DNA of 64,000 nt from Odiellus spinosus (lineage: Eukaryota; Arthropoda; Arachnida; Opiliones; Phalangiidae): positions 21,209,728-21,273,727 of the forward strand of contig OY987229.1 of the NCBI GenBank assembly GCA_963920705.1. The letters run 5' to 3'. The notes below the pieces were generated by a model, which saw only the letters and a program-made list of their open reading frames with translations, was not told where the DNA came from and did not search any database. Below, in pieces: positions 1 through 13,600 of this stretch. Position 1 is the first letter of the stretch. Every line of letters begins with the position of its first letter. The position numbers and the translations under genes were made by a program.

Positions 1-28
1 TTGGGTTAAAAAAAAAAGCTAGATTTAA

Positions 29-507
29 AGGGAGAATAAAAGGTCAAACCAACCTATTTTTAATCGATTAAGAATGCTAAAATAATGAGAAAAACAATAA
101 TATAACTCACCAAAAATATTTCGTTATTTTATAATCAATTTCCAAAGTTCCGAAACTTGCGGATGCTAAGCCTTGGCTGCCTAGCTCGGCGAACTAGGCG
201 AGCACGAGCCGTATTTTTTTTTTTTTAATATTCCCGTCTGATCTAGTCGCCAATCACGAGCGAGTACGCGTATTTTTAAAATACGCGTACTCGCTCGTGA
301 TTGGCGACAAGAACAGCCGTGAATATAAAAAATACGGGTCGTGCTCGCCTAGTTCACCGAGCTAGGCAGCCAAGGCTTAGCATCGGAACTTTGGAAATTG
401 ATTATAAAATAAGAAAATATTTTTGGTGAGTTATATTATTGTTTTTCTCATTATTTTAGCATTCTTAATCGATTAAAAATATGTTGTTTCGGCCTTTCAT
501 TCTACCT
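29..507. repeat. Family F palindromic element, copy F1 (TTAA-flanked)
   Basis: The whole 479 bp folds back on itself. The left arm is nearly repeated in inverted order by the right arm, and the centre (about 249-307) is an almost perfect hairpin around GAGTACGCGTATTTTTAAAA. Ends are AGGGAGAAT and its complement (one mismatch), flanked on both sides by TTAA. No coding capacity is seen. A second copy lies at 39062-39527. TTAA target sites are known for piggyBac and Kolobok transposons, so this is probably a non-autonomous foldback of one of those; the superfamily is inferred. Confidence 0.85.
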
Positions 508-511
508 TTAA

Positions 512-2440
512 GTAATTAGACGCTATTTAATTTATCAAATTTCCAATATTAAATATTTTTAGCAAATTGTGTGTAAGGTTTGTTTTATATAGAAAATTTT
601 GAGGGTTCGCAATAGAGTGTGAAATTAACCAATCGGGATCTATTGTTTCTTGTTGTGTCGCGAATTCATTATAATATTAATATTACCAAGGCTTACTCGT
701 GATTATTATAAATTAAAATTAATATTAAACAACCTTAAATATTAACTAAAATTTAACGTCTCGATCCCGATGATATTCACTCCATAATTACAATTTTTAT
801 CAATCCATTTCCGCTCGGGTTAAAATTTTACCGAGATGATTAAAAATTATTTATAGCTTACGTTAATTTGAAGACCTAATCTAAATAGTACGTTAAATTT
901 GGGGAGGGGACCACGCTTATCACAAGGCATATCTCGGGAAAGTGTATTACTATTTACTAGACAATCGCGCCTGAAAATTTCATAATATTTTTTATATATG
1001 AGGTTCATTTTTTTAAGTAATAATTGAATTTTTGTTTTTTTTTACAATATTCATTTACAAGTATTTTATGTATAGTAAATCAACCTTTGGCCTACAATTA
1101 GCACCTAAATTTTTATATTTTCCTTATCAATATAACGAAAGATAGCGTTATTTCAATTTAAAGCCTAAATAATAAATATAATTTCATGCCCAATATTATA
1201 GAGACGTATACAGTGACGCGTGGAGATGATCAAAAGCTAATATAATTATATATAGCTCATGATTTAACCTAGTATACAATGGCACTTTTGTTCAAATACT
1301 CTAAATATACTTACAACACTGATTTGTTTTGTTTCATAAGAACTTCACCACCAAAAAAAAAGTGGCTATTTAATTTCTCTTGTGTTTATTTTATGAGTTA
1401 TTTATCACCGATTATAGCTGGCAGTTGATTTTAAAGTCTATATATTTAAACCTTTTGTTAAATTTCTTTCCGTTTTCGCTTCTCGCTAATTTGTAATAAT
1501 TAGTTTTTTTTTTGCATAGTTCCACTAGAGGGCAGCTTATGCTTAAACAAGTTCAGTGCAGCGATTTGCAGAGAACGTACCGTATACTTTCATTTGCGCA
1601 TAAACGCCGTTGAACTGCGTAAGACGTATAACCAGTTTCAGACAAATTAAATTTCGATTTGAAATTTAAAATTAATATTTTAAATAGAATATCATGAAAA
1701 TTAGATACAACTGATAAGTTATTAAATTAAAAAGGGTGTTAAAATTTCTCTCGTGTCTTAGTTTAAATTAATTAAGCAACTTTCTTCAAAATCAATGACT
1801 TTGTTAATTAGTAAATCTGTAGTTTACTGAGGGAAAGCACTCCAAATTAATTTATAAAGTATGGAGGATAGCATCTGAAGTCATACTAAAATACAATCGG
1901 CCCATAACATTACACACTAACGCGTCTACTGAATACTAAAATTATTATTGGTTTTTTCGTGACCTTTCATTAACATTTCGTTTAATTAAAATTAACTGGT
2001 TAGGTTTGGAAATTTAATTATCATTTAGTTGATCGGGGGAAAATAAAAATAATTTCAGTTAATTTTAATTACGAGTTTAATTCGTATAATTAAGAAAACT
2101 AAGAGTAAAATTCGATTTGGTTTATAAAAAATGAATATTTTCAGGTATAAAAAAAGATTGAAATGGCAATTACAAGGATTTAAGGCAGTGATATGTTTTG
2201 AGTTAAAAATATTGCTTAGAAAATATCGTACATTATATCTTGTTTTGAGTGCAAAATATATATTTGTTTTTGAGAATTATTAAGTATAATTAAATTAAAA
2301 ATGCAATTAAGATTTCGTTAGCCTTCATTTTTCTTATTTTAAATATCGCGTTTAACCACCTCATTATTTTTTAAGTTCGAATCATAATTCCACGTATGAA
2401 ACTGCCTTAAAATTATTGAATTAAAATTAAGGCAATCGTA
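512..2440. other. Gene-free AT-rich stretch
   Basis: About 1.9 kb of AT-rich sequence on both sides of several homopolymer runs. I see no open frame with coding character, no tandem array and no clear terminal repeats. Confidence 0.5.
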
Positions 2441-2576
2441 TTTATACTTTGGCCGAAAAAATCATTCTCAGTGTCTTTTACGATCATACAATGTCAAGTG
2501 AAACGCGTTCTAGACATATTATACTGTTTAGACTTGACAATCTCACTTGACACTTAAGAGACGGCCGAAGTATAAA
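2441..2576. repeat. Short foldback element, 136 bp
   Basis: The ends are inverted repeats of about 15 bp (TTTATACTTTGGCCG at the left; the complement with one difference at the right). Sub-terminal inverted GTCAAGTG/CACTTGAC and GTGTCTT/AAGAGAC-like segments support a hairpin. No other copy was noticed in the window and no clear target duplication. Confidence 0.55.
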
Positions 2577-2959
2577 ACATTGTAGAAATTAATAAAAGTA
2601 ATTACTTCGAAATTATTGCTTTTGTCAATAAAAGGACCAGCAGGTAGAGGAGATCGCGCAAAACTCGACATATTATTAATTCATTCGAAACTAGTGGCAA
2701 TGGGTTGGTTTTTTAAAGAACCATCTTCTGACAAGACGCAATTATACACCCAAAAAGGGATCGTCAGAATTAGGCTTAACCTTAAGAATTACCACTAAAC
2801 AGTTATGTTCAAAAACTTGAATATGCCAACAAATCGTACAAAATGGGGGATATCGTTGGAGGCCAATAATATAACCATTAAACAACCCCTTTGTAAATTA
2901 CACGCTGTATTCGGCATTATTTACCCCTTACGTGGTACGTCAAAACTTGCAAGTCATTC

Positions 2960-3175
2960 GTACCGTCAAGGCTTAACTCTCAAAGCCGAGGCTTAACTCT
3001 CTCAAAGCCGAGGCTTAACTCTCTCAAAGCCGAGGCTTAACTCTCTCAAAGCCGAGGCTTAACTCTCTCAAAGCCGAGGCTTAACTCTCTCAAAGCCGAG
3101 GCTTAACTCTCTCAAAGCCGAGGCTTAACTCTCTCAAAGCCGAGGCTTAACTCTCTCAAAGCCGAGGCTTAACCC
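2960..3175. repeat. 22-bp tandem repeat array (about 9 units)
   Basis: The unit AGGCTTAACTCTCTCAAAGC + CG repeats about nine times with almost no divergence; the first unit lacks one CT pair. Flanks contain degenerate versions (CAAGGCTTAACTATCAAAGC near 3225), so the array grew from a local seed. It is not a CRISPR: there are no spacers. Confidence 0.95.
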
Positions 3176-4162
3176 CTATAACCATTTAAGACGATGCTTA
3201 AACTCTAAATTTGAACTCTTACAGCCAAGGCTTAACTATCAAAGCCTAGACGGCGATGTTTAAAACGGAACTAAAGCCATAATAGTATAAAAAAAAAATT
3301 AAAAATGCAGCGACGCGTTGCGTTAATCATGCGTGTCGTTTCGTCGATTTAGTTTACCAGTTTTAACAAATATCGTAATCTTCCTTCCATGACAGAGAAG
3401 AAGCCAAAGGTTATAATTTTTTGCGAAAGCGTTTATTTATTTTCATTGGTGTCTGTTTTATTCCCGTAATATTTATTTTTACTATTTTCCGTATCACATA
3501 TCCCTCGTTGAGAGCTAGGTATAGGTAGGGCTGGTCAAATTTAGGGCATTTATTAGTGATTTATATAAGCGGTGAGCCACTTGTTTAACTTCCAAGGACG
3601 GGAAATATATATATATATTTTTTTGAAAAAGATCGCGATTAGCCACATTTTTAACGTTTGCTTGGTATAAGCGTTGAAAAACCCAACTTTTCTAGTGAGG
3701 CTTTAAAATTAATTAAGCAAAATTATTTTTTCCCTTCCATTATCAATTTCAAAATCTTCTCACCAGATGTTTGAAACCAAAAATTACGCGCAATTGACCG
3801 TCATTTTGTTTGTCCTATGAACAGATGAAGCGGTGATTGTTGGCCAAAAATATTATATACACAAGGAAAAGTATCCATCTTTAGCAATATTTTGGCTAAA
3901 TGTTTTTTAGATTAAAGAAAATTCGACTAGTTAAAGATTTTTTTAAGTATATCACCATTTCATACTCTTTTTTTTTTATTATTATTAAGGGAGACGAAGA
4001 GCCGAGTGGATTTATTTTTTTGTAAGGAGGCGGGGCCTACCAGATGGAAGACTTTGAATAGTAGCACCTCATTAACGTCACGTCTCTGCACTTTCCACGC
4101 TTCTCGGTTTGCTCGTTCTGTCCACAGAACTCTAAATATGATCAAACTTTTAAGCCTGAATC
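3176..4162. other. Gene-free stretch left of MITE A1
   Basis: Contains decayed copies of the 22-bp unit up to about 3260. From 3960 to 4160 there are overlapping short open frames on both strands, with no recognisable motif. Nothing else supported. Confidence 0.45.
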
Positions 4163-4581
4163 CAGAGGTATATAATAATCCCCTTCGGAGGGAAGTATGA
4201 AAGCCCCTATACTACCAATGCTAAAAATCACGAACAACAAGAGCCCGCTGCTGACTATCTAGGCCACTAGCTCGCGCTGGACTTCTCAATGTCGCTACTC
4301 TAGTAAATGGTCTTTGTATAAACAAGACGGTTCGATTTGTGTTTAGAACTTCCTGTCTCGGGAGTCAGGCTGTCTGTTAAAATGGAGTCGAAGGTTGACT
4401 TCAGCTCGCGAGTTCCGGAAGTGTGCGTAGGGAAAATTTAGCGAGGTTCAAAATGGTGCAACTATTTTTTTGGGAGTAAAGCGGTGTGTCGATCCGCCGC
4501 AATTTACGCCGGGCACTTGTTGTTCGTCGATTTTGCCTACCTTTCATACTTCCCCCCGAAGGGGGTTATTATATACCTCTG
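4163..4581 (+). mobile_element. MITE family A, copy A1
   Basis: 419 bp with terminal inverted repeats beginning CAGAGGTATATAATAA and reaching into the CCCCTTCGG...GAAGTATGAAAG region. Flanked by the 7-bp direct repeat CTGAATC on each side, read as target-site duplication. Family members lie at 14042, 18105, 45541, 50148 and 54293. It sits about 70 bp beyond the proposed brp stop codon, just past the AATAAA, so it may lie in or just after the brp 3' end. Confidence 0.93.
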
Positions 4582-4611
4582 CTGAATCGTAATCTTCGAG
4601 GAATTATAATT

Positions 4612-4617
4612 TTTATT
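4612..4617 (-). other. Candidate poly(A) signal of brp
   Basis: AATAAA on the minus strand, 34 bp downstream of the TAA that closes the last visible brp open frame. The position suits a polyadenylation signal, but AT-rich DNA yields this hexamer often. Confidence 0.4.
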
Positions 4618-4650
4618 GGAAATTTTTGATAAAATTGGTCCCTTCCTTAT

Positions 4651-7600
4651 TTACGACGATAAAGTAACTTTTTTTGCTTTAAGATGCATAAAGAAAATTA
4701 CCTGATCAGTCGTGTCTTTTGATTGGGCTTTTCCGTTCGTTTCAATCGGAATGCCCAGCTCAAGCAACATTTTCAATCGGTTTTCGGTCTGCAATTCGTA
4801 AAATATTTTCAAGTTACGAAAAACAATAATTTCCGGAAGCAAAATTTACTTCTTCCTTCATTTTCTCCATCAGTTTCCGCTTTTCCGCCCTGAGTCTGTC
4901 AACTTCCTCGGAAGTCTGCGCATTTTTAATGCCAGACATCTCAAGAAGGGCTAAATGGGCGTCTTTTTCGCTAATAGCGGCGCTTATTGCTTCTTGCCTG
5001 ACAAAGAAAATATTAATATTTGTTATTTTTAAATAATATCCTTGGCTTGAGAGGTTCTTTTACTTTAAGTCAAAGAGATCTTCAACGTTTTTCTTTTGCT
5101 CAGTCTTCAATTTCGTGGCTTTGTCTTCCAAAAATTTCACCCTGTCTTGAAAACCCGTGCAGTTTGGACACAATCCTTTTTTCTTGGCAGACTCGAAATT
5201 ATCGACTACTTCTTGGAGCTCGTTTAGCTAAAACAACAAATGTTTATGGACAAAACCCTATGTCTATCATTTGAAAGTCGATCAGTTGGGCAAACGCCCA
5301 TGTTTATCATAGGATCTATATCCTACGGTTTTGAACCCCTTAAAATGTTAATGTATGGGAATGAGAAACGCGCCCGTGCAAAGTGAACTGAAGCCGTGTT
5401 CACACTAGAGACTTTGAAACTATTTTTAACCATTTTGGAAAGGTCAAATTATAATTTTTTTGGGGTCACCCGTATAGATCTATAGGCTATAAAACGATAA
5501 TTACCCTCTCTAAAGTGTTCCTGTTATCGGCTTCCTTCTGAGCCACGCTGAGTTCGCATTGGGCGGTAATGTGAACACTCTCTCTCAAGGCCTCCTCCAG
5601 CTCCTCGATTCGATCCCTTTGCTCATCAAGCAACTCCTTGGCGCCAAATTCGAACGCGGCAATGTCATCGTCAGTCGCGAGAAAATTCGTCGACATAGGT
5701 CATCGTGTTGACCCAGTTAACGTGGGCAGTGTGAAATACGGACGAAGTTTGCCGCCACCGCCGCCAGGATACAAATAAATGAGTTGATGTTTTTTGTTTT
5801 CAATTTTGGCCATTGTAATGATCCAACACATTTCGGCACGATGATTCCGTGAAGGTTTAAGTACGGATTCCAGGATGGGAATGAAATAAGCCCAGGAGGG
5901 AAATTTGGATACAACGGGTTGGGATTTAAAGCATAAGAGAAGCGATAGAAAATAAAACCCAAAAAATAAAAAACCAAAAGGAAAATAAGAAAAAAAGGCA
6001 GTAACCAAAACCATAGCTACAAATTCCCAGCAAAATAAAAGAAAATTAAAAATTATATTTAAATAAATTACTGTTAATTCGAAATTCCGATTTTCGCGAA
6101 AATGTTAAAAACAGCCGATGGGAAACGCGCGGCGTTTATTAAATTGGCAATACGCGATGACGTCACGAACGTAAAAACCCCGCCCTATTTCTTTTAAAGT
6201 ATTCGAGAGCCTAACGTAGTTTTTATTTCCGATATAAAAATCGTTCGTTAATTTTAAAAAAAGGATAATTGTTATTTTAAACAATGCAGCCATTATTTCG
6301 TTAATACACTGCAAAAACGACACGGCACACTATAATTGGTTTATGTCAAATAATGATTTATATAAACATCTTTCTTTTAGTTATGAATTGTAGGAAACAA
6401 CGTTGCGCGCCGCAAACAACAAATAGAAGACCGCATTTTTTTTTTATTTATATAAAATGGATTTTTGGTTTTCCTAAAATTGCGATTAGTTATTACTTTT
6501 AATTATTTTTTTATATATTTTTTATATATTTTTTTTAGTTTAGTAGTTTTATTTTAATATATTATGTTTTTTTTTTTGGCGAGCTTCTCGTTAGAAGAAG
6601 CTAGAGAAGAAACTAGCCGGACCTGAAGCACCGGCACCCTGACCCGGGCCCTACACCATACCAATCAAATCGTGGGAATATTTTTAAATAAGGTTTTTTT
6701 TTAACGAAAATAATAATTATAATAAACGTATAATGGTTAACATGGGAAAGGTTAAGAGAAATATAACAATATTTGTTAGTACACTTAGGTTTGATGATTA
6801 ATTAACATGTGACCCTAACTACATATCAAAACATGCCACGCTAATTAACTAATATTTTTGCTTTGAAAATAATTTTTTCCACAAGTCTAAAAACTATTTA
6901 AAGGGATAATGCAACCTAATATCATTTCTAGTTTAATATTTGTCAATTATAGGTGGATTAGGCTTATTTAAACGATAAGGAATCGATTAAAAAGCACTTG
7001 TAATTATGATGCATTCTCCCTTTAAGACGAATGATAACAAAAATGTTGAAAGGTTATAGGTTAAACGATAGCAAACCTGAGCTTTGGCCGCATCCTTATG
7101 GACTTCCGTTTCTCGTCTTCTGGCTTCGTCCAGCATTTGAGCACTTCTAGTTTTGTCGGTCTGCTGGGTTCTTTTCACGCTATTCAACTTTGCATCTCTC
7201 TCTTTAAGTTGGCTGTAAATAAAGCAATCGATACGGAAATTAATTTTCACATGAACGATAAGAACCAAAAAATCTGCTGGAACTTAAAAAACATATCAAA
7301 GTAACCGGACGAACCACAATTTGTAAAAACTTACTCTTGAAGTTCCTTAATTTGCTTGTTGAGCATGAATTTGTCTTCCTCCATACCCGACATGATTTGC
7401 AAAAGCCTTTCCAGCTCGGCCTGTTGCTGTTGCGTCTGTTGGGGCTGCGGTTGCGCCTTTTCCGCTTTTAATTTGGCTAACTCCTTCTCCCTCTCCGCTT
7501 GAGTCTTCTCCAATTTCAAGCAGTGTTCCTTCAGTTGGTCCAGTTGCATCATTAAGGCATCGTTGTTACCCGCAGCAGCCTTGCAAATTATCATAATCAT

Positions 7601-10600
7601 TATTGGACGTATTAATTTAAACGGTAGATAATATCCCTCCCTTCACAAGGAGCTATATAGTTAGGTAATATTAAAAAAAAAAAATCTATGACGTCTCACT
7701 TCGTGAAGTTGCTTTTCCATCTGATCTAATTTTTCTTTCCTCTTTTTCAACTTCTTCTCCAAGTCCTCCAACGTTTTGTGTCGCTCTTCCATTTGTTTTT
7801 GCATCGCGATAAGTTCCGGAGGTGGTTCCTTGGCCCCTTGTTTCGCTTGTTGTTGTAATTTTCTAATTTCCGCCTATAAAAAATAAATGGTTGACTAAAA
7901 TATCCATCGTAACTCGTTGAACTAAAAGTTAACATACACAAGCGAGCGTTGTTTTGAAGAATTACAAATAAAAATCAAGATGTGCCACCAATGGTGCAAC
8001 ATTTAAACAGAAGCCGATGAAACCCTCCTTTGAAGTCTATTACTCCAATGTTCCATATAGCGCTCCTCTCTGTATGGGTAAAATTCCCAATTTTACGAGA
8101 TCGGAGGGGTCCTACTTCATCCCCCCTGTCTACGGAAAATTGGAAATTCTCTCTCTCCACAAACGACGACGTTTTTGGACGAACTCCAAGGCTGCTAGAG
8201 ATATTCGCTCGACGAACTCCCGCTCCGAAAACATCTACCGTTAGGAGGCGTACGAATCGCACCTTTTGAGAATAACCCATACAGAGAGGGGTAGACAAGA
8301 CCAGGGAGTAATAGACTTCAAAGGAGGGTTTCATCGGCTTCTGATGTAACGAAATTGAAAGAGAGCTCGGATATTAGAACAGCGAATAAACAGTAATAGA
8401 AAGATTTTAGATGTGTAGTTTGAAATTAAGCGGGAAAAAGTGAAAGCTTTAGACGCAAGTAAAGCTCGGTTTGTTGGCAATTAGGCTAGATATAATATTA
8501 TCACTGAGGTTAAAATGAGTCAAAGATAACATTTTCTATATTCAGTGAGACAATGGTAATATTATAATAACGAGATCTGGATAAATATGAGTAGCTTTTT
8601 TTGGAGTGTTTTTTTAAGGAATGTAAAGTCTTAAGCCTCGGCCCAAGGATTCTTCCTAAATTTGCACAAACAAGTTGTTTGGTTTAAGATTTTTAAATAC
8701 TGTTCTTCGAAACACACATTGAGTAAGTTTTTTATTAATTGACATACTTTCTCTATTATGTTACTTATGGTCGTAGTACTTTGTCTTTAAACGATTGTTG
8801 TTAATTATTTCGGAAGGGAACAACCATCATTACAAGTATTTTGTCAAATTTTAAATCTCATTTTTAATCCTATAATGGTTTGGGCCACAAACATCTGTTC
8901 TTAATAATCCAGCGCTCTTTCCATTAAAATTAATGGCAATAAAAATAAAAATTTGGTAATTAAAAACTTAACCCGAGTAAAACAATAATAGAACGAACGA
9001 AAAAAATTATAAAACAATAATAAACTTTATTGAAAAATTAAAAAAAACAAAGGTATATGAAATTAATACTTAAAACTCCAGATAAATTGGAATAAAAATA
9101 ATATTGGTGGGTACAGAAACGTAATCAGACCATTACGTAACCAAATAAGGGGGACTAACCTCACGCCTCTCCAATTCTTGGACCAATTTTTCGAGTTGTC
9201 CTTGGAATCTTTCCCTTTCGACGTTAAACGATTCGCCGTCTTCGCGGGCTTTTTTCAGTTGTTTCGTTAATTGTTGCGTCTCTTGGACCATCCTCTGGGT
9301 CTCGCTCACGTGTTTGTCCAATTCCTTCCTCAGATGTTCAACTTCCTTTAGTAGCCTTTCCTTCTCTTCGAATATCACTCGCTCGTTGGCCTGTTGACTC
9401 TGTCCTTGCATCTCGATCAACTGCTTATTTTGTTCTCGGTATCTTTGGACTTCGACCTTGGCGTCTTCGATCTGTTGCTGCCATAAAGCGCCGCTTTCTA
9501 ATGATTTTTCCAACCTAGCGATCAATTCCTTGTTTTCGCGGTCGGTTCTTTGGAACTGCTGATCCATTTTTTGCAGCTCCTCGTACAGTTTTTGAATTTC
9601 CTGCTGCGACTTATCAAGCTCGTGCTTATATTTTTGGTGAGTCTCTTGCGATTTGCCGGCCACTGTTTTCGTTTGTTGGATTTCGCTCTCCAAGACCTGC
9701 AACTTTTGCTTGAGTTTATCTCTCTCTTCGGAAACCTTTCGCAACTCGACTTGAACTCTTTCCAACTGTTCCTTCATTTGCTGGTGTTCGTCTCGTAATT
9801 TGTCCCTCTCGACGGCAAGTTTTTCTTTCTCGGCGGTGGATGATTGCTGGTTCGATTGCACTTGGTTCATATAGTCCTCGGCGTCCTCGAGATCTTGCTT
9901 AAGCCGTTCGATTTCCATTTGCAGACGGCTATTCTCGCCTAAGGTCTTTTGCAAGTCGACTTCAGCGCGGTTTAGGAGTTGGCGGAGTCGATCGGCTTCT
10001 TCATTCTTCTCCTGGGAAGTTTGCCGCGAACTCTGTAGCCCGTCGATTTGCATTTTGGCTTGCGAGAGAGCTATTTGCAAAGACTGAACTTCCTGTAAAA
10101 GAACGTCTCTCTCTTCTTGAACCTTTTTCGTCTCCTTCTGACTCCTCTCCAATTTGTCCTTTATTTTCTCCATGTCGATCATCACCCTTTCGATGTCGTG
10201 CTTCTGCTTCTCGCCGCCAGTTTGAACTTTGTCCAAGCGATTGTGCGCCACTTCCAACTCTCGGTTAAGTCTCTCGATCTCGACTTGTTGTTTCTGTCGT
10301 ATTTCCGACAAATGCGTGATGTCCACCTTACACGTCTCGTACTTGTCTTTGACTTTCTCGATTTCGATGTACAATCGTTCTATTTCGCTCTCGTGTTTGT
10401 CCCTTTCTTGTTGCGTTACGCCTCGTTCGTTCAGCGCCTTGTCCAGCTCGGTTTGCAGCATTTGTACTTGGTGTAGCGCCAATTCCTTCTCCTTGGTAGC
10501 TTTTTCAATTTCCAGCAGGACCTTCTCGTATTTGTCCTTAATCTTCTCCATATCGATTCGTAGTCTGTCGAGTTCGCTCTGCGACCTTTCCTGGACAGAA

Positions 10601-13600
10601 TGATATTTGGACATTTGAGTGGCGTATCGGTCAACCTCGGCTTGGAGGTTTTCCTTGTCGGATTGCAACCGATCCTTTTCGTTTTGCGTCTTCCTGAGCT
10701 CTACCTGCGAACGATCGAGTTTTTCGTAGAGTTTTTCCAGTTCGACTTGCATCCTCGCCAATTCCTCTTGGGATTTCTCGTGGTGCGTCTGGGTTTTGCC
10801 GACGTGGGTTTGTATTCTGTCGATTTCTAGGGACATTCTATCGACCTCCCCTTGCAGTTTATCCCTTTCGGATTGCACTCGCCTCAACTCGACCTGCGAT
10901 TTCTCGTATCGGTCTCTCATGACTTCGAATTCCATCTGGCATCGGTCCATCTCGGTTTTGGTTTTTTCTTCGGATTCCTTCAGCTTCGTCAATTGGGAAT
11001 TAGTCCTAGCGTATATTTCCTGGAGGCCCTCGAATTCGTCTTGCGATCTCTTGCAGTCTTCCTTGGCTTTCGCCACGAATATCTGAGCCTTTTCCAGTTC
11101 CAGAGTTAAGCGATCAATCTCTCCTTGGGTTTGATCGAGCTTAGACTGATTCTTGAAATGCTCCGCTTGCGTTCGGTCCAATTTTTCCAGAACCTTTTCG
11201 TACTCGACCCGCGCGATTTCCTTCTCTTCCTGCGTCTTTGTCAATTGGTGCAACATCTTGTCCTGCTTCTCCCTCAGCACTCGCAGTTCGGCTTGCGTCG
11301 TGTCGTAATCGACGTGATATTTCTCCAACTGGTTTTGCGTCTTCTCCAGTCGATCTCGAATCACTTCAAACTCGGCTTGAACATTTTCTTTATCCTTATG
11401 GGTTTTGTTCAGCTGAGCCGTTAGTAAATCGATACGTTCCTGCAACTTCTCGACTTCGTTGTGATTCAAATCTTTTTCCTTCTGCAGCCTTTGCATTTGA
11501 GTCTGTAATCTTTCGTGTTTCTCCCTCATTTTATCGGCTTCGAGTTGAGCCGACTCTTTGTCTTTCTGCAGCCTTAGAGTCTGCGTCGTAACTTGATTGA
11601 GTTGCGCTTGCAAACCTTCGACTTCGCACTGGGCTCTTTCCCTTTCCGATTGCAATCGGCGGATTTCGGCGTTGGCCTTATCGAGTTTCTCTTGCACCCG
11701 GTCGCAGTCCAACTGCGCCTTGTCCAACGAAGCCTGTATCTTCTCGTGTTGCAATTGCGTTTTACCCAAGGTTCCTTGCACTCTTTCGAGTTCGCCTCGT
11801 AGTTTCTCGGCTTCCGCCATGGCTATGTCTCTTTCGGATTGACAGCGAGCTATGGAAGCTTGCACGCGATCGTATTCCTCTTGTAAGCTGTCTCTTTCAG
11901 CTTGAGAGTTTTCCAGTTTGGCTTTCAGCCGATAAATTTCGCCTTGCGACCTTTCGACCTTCTCTTGCAGTTGTTCGACCTCTCCTCGCGAGCGATCCTG
12001 TTCCGCTTGGTTCATTCTGAGTTCGGCTTGCGCTCGCCGAAGCTCCGACTGAACCTTCTCCATTTTTTCTTGCAACCTTTCGACCTCTTCCGATTGGAAC
12101 ATTTGGGTCTTTCCGAATGTATTCTGAGACCTTTCCAGTTCCAACCGTAAGCGATCCATCTGTTCGCGCATTCTTTCCATCTCTAAGGAAAGTCTGGAGT
12201 TTTCGCTCTTGGTTCTTTCATGTTCTATCACGCTTTTACCGTGTTCGCTGGCCAGTTTCTCTTGCTCGGCTCGCGCCTGGCCCAATTCCGACTGAGAATT
12301 TTCTAACTTTACCTCGACGCGGTCTTTTTCCGCGGCCGCCTTTTCCAGTCTGACCTAGATCAAGATCACAAAACAATATTATTTACGAAAAGTACAGTTC
12401 GCGAATAAATTTTTAAAAACCCTCTTTCTATCGCTGTGAAGGTATATTCAAAGGGAAAATAAAGCCCAATATAAAAATTTATCAAATCTGTTTGTATAGA
12501 TTTATAAATCGCGCGATAATTTATTAATTCATATTTTCTAATCTTCTTTAAAGAAAACGGTTCTATATTATTGAGGGAAATTTTGTGCAGGCAATGGCTT
12601 CAGCCAAAATCAATAGGTTTGGAAGAAATTTATTTTTCTGCGTTTCATACTTTAAAGAGAATGGAACCTGATAAAAAAATTGATTTTTTTAAATAGATTC
12701 CTTATCATTTAAATAGGCCTAATCCACCAGTAAAATAAATTTAAAACGGAAAATAGGCTTAGCTGGATTATTGGAGACCCTGCATTTCTTCGAATTGAAG
12801 AGTCAGCGATCAATCAAAATGTTATTGGAAGTCTCATTGAGATCTTGCCTTAACAACGGGCCTATTCTCATTGGTCAATGACCCTTCAACGCGAAGAAAT
12901 CCAGGATATCCATCAATCAAGCTAGGCCTATTTTAAAAATACATATTAGGTTTCATTCTCACTTTAAACTAACAAAACACGTGCATGGCTGCAGTGAATA
13001 GAAATATTTCTCTCAATCTGTATTTCATAACAATAACGGTTAAGCCTTTTCTTAAAACTCGGAAGAAATTAAGCGCGTATTTACCACTAGATGACGCTTA
13101 TTATGGTCAGTTTTTGTTGTTACTATCACCCTATTGAGTTAAGTATCCATTGTTAATAGTCTTATACGTTTAAGAAGCGACAAAATGCGTTAAGCCTAAA
13201 TGCTCTCTAATAATAAAATCTATATATACAGCATCCCAGAAAAAGTATCGGTGAGTGACCTAGTTTTTCGTTTCTCAATATAAATAAAATATTCACGATA
13301 AAAGCGCCGCAAATAAGTGCGTTTAGATTTATCCATTATCCGTAAGAAGGAAAAAAAAAGCTTATGACATCGCGATCGAATACCCGTAGTAAAACAAACA
13401 ATCGCGAAGCTTCGTGTATCCTCCAGAGAAATATGAAATAATGGAAGAAAAAAAAAAAAGGAGCGAATGCGGTTTGGTTTCGATCGAATGTCGTTTTAGG
13501 GTGTGTGGGGCTTACTTGTAACTTTTCCATCTCGCTTTCCATTCCGTGCATCTTCATTTTGTATTCGGCGATCTCTCGTTCGTGCAATTCTCGTTCTTCG

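Noticed and set aside
2960-3175. Regular repeats as a CRISPR array
   Set aside because: Units are contiguous with no unique spacers, and the context is eukaryotic.
5700-6014. Hydrophobic open frame next to brp exon K
   Set aside because: Low-complexity phenylalanine/leucine stretch from AT-rich intron DNA, no splice sites or homologous pattern.
9550-12353. Many plus-strand open frames opposite the giant brp exon
   Set aside because: They are mirror frames of the coiled-coil codons (leucine/phenylalanine-rich on the other strand) with no motif of their own.
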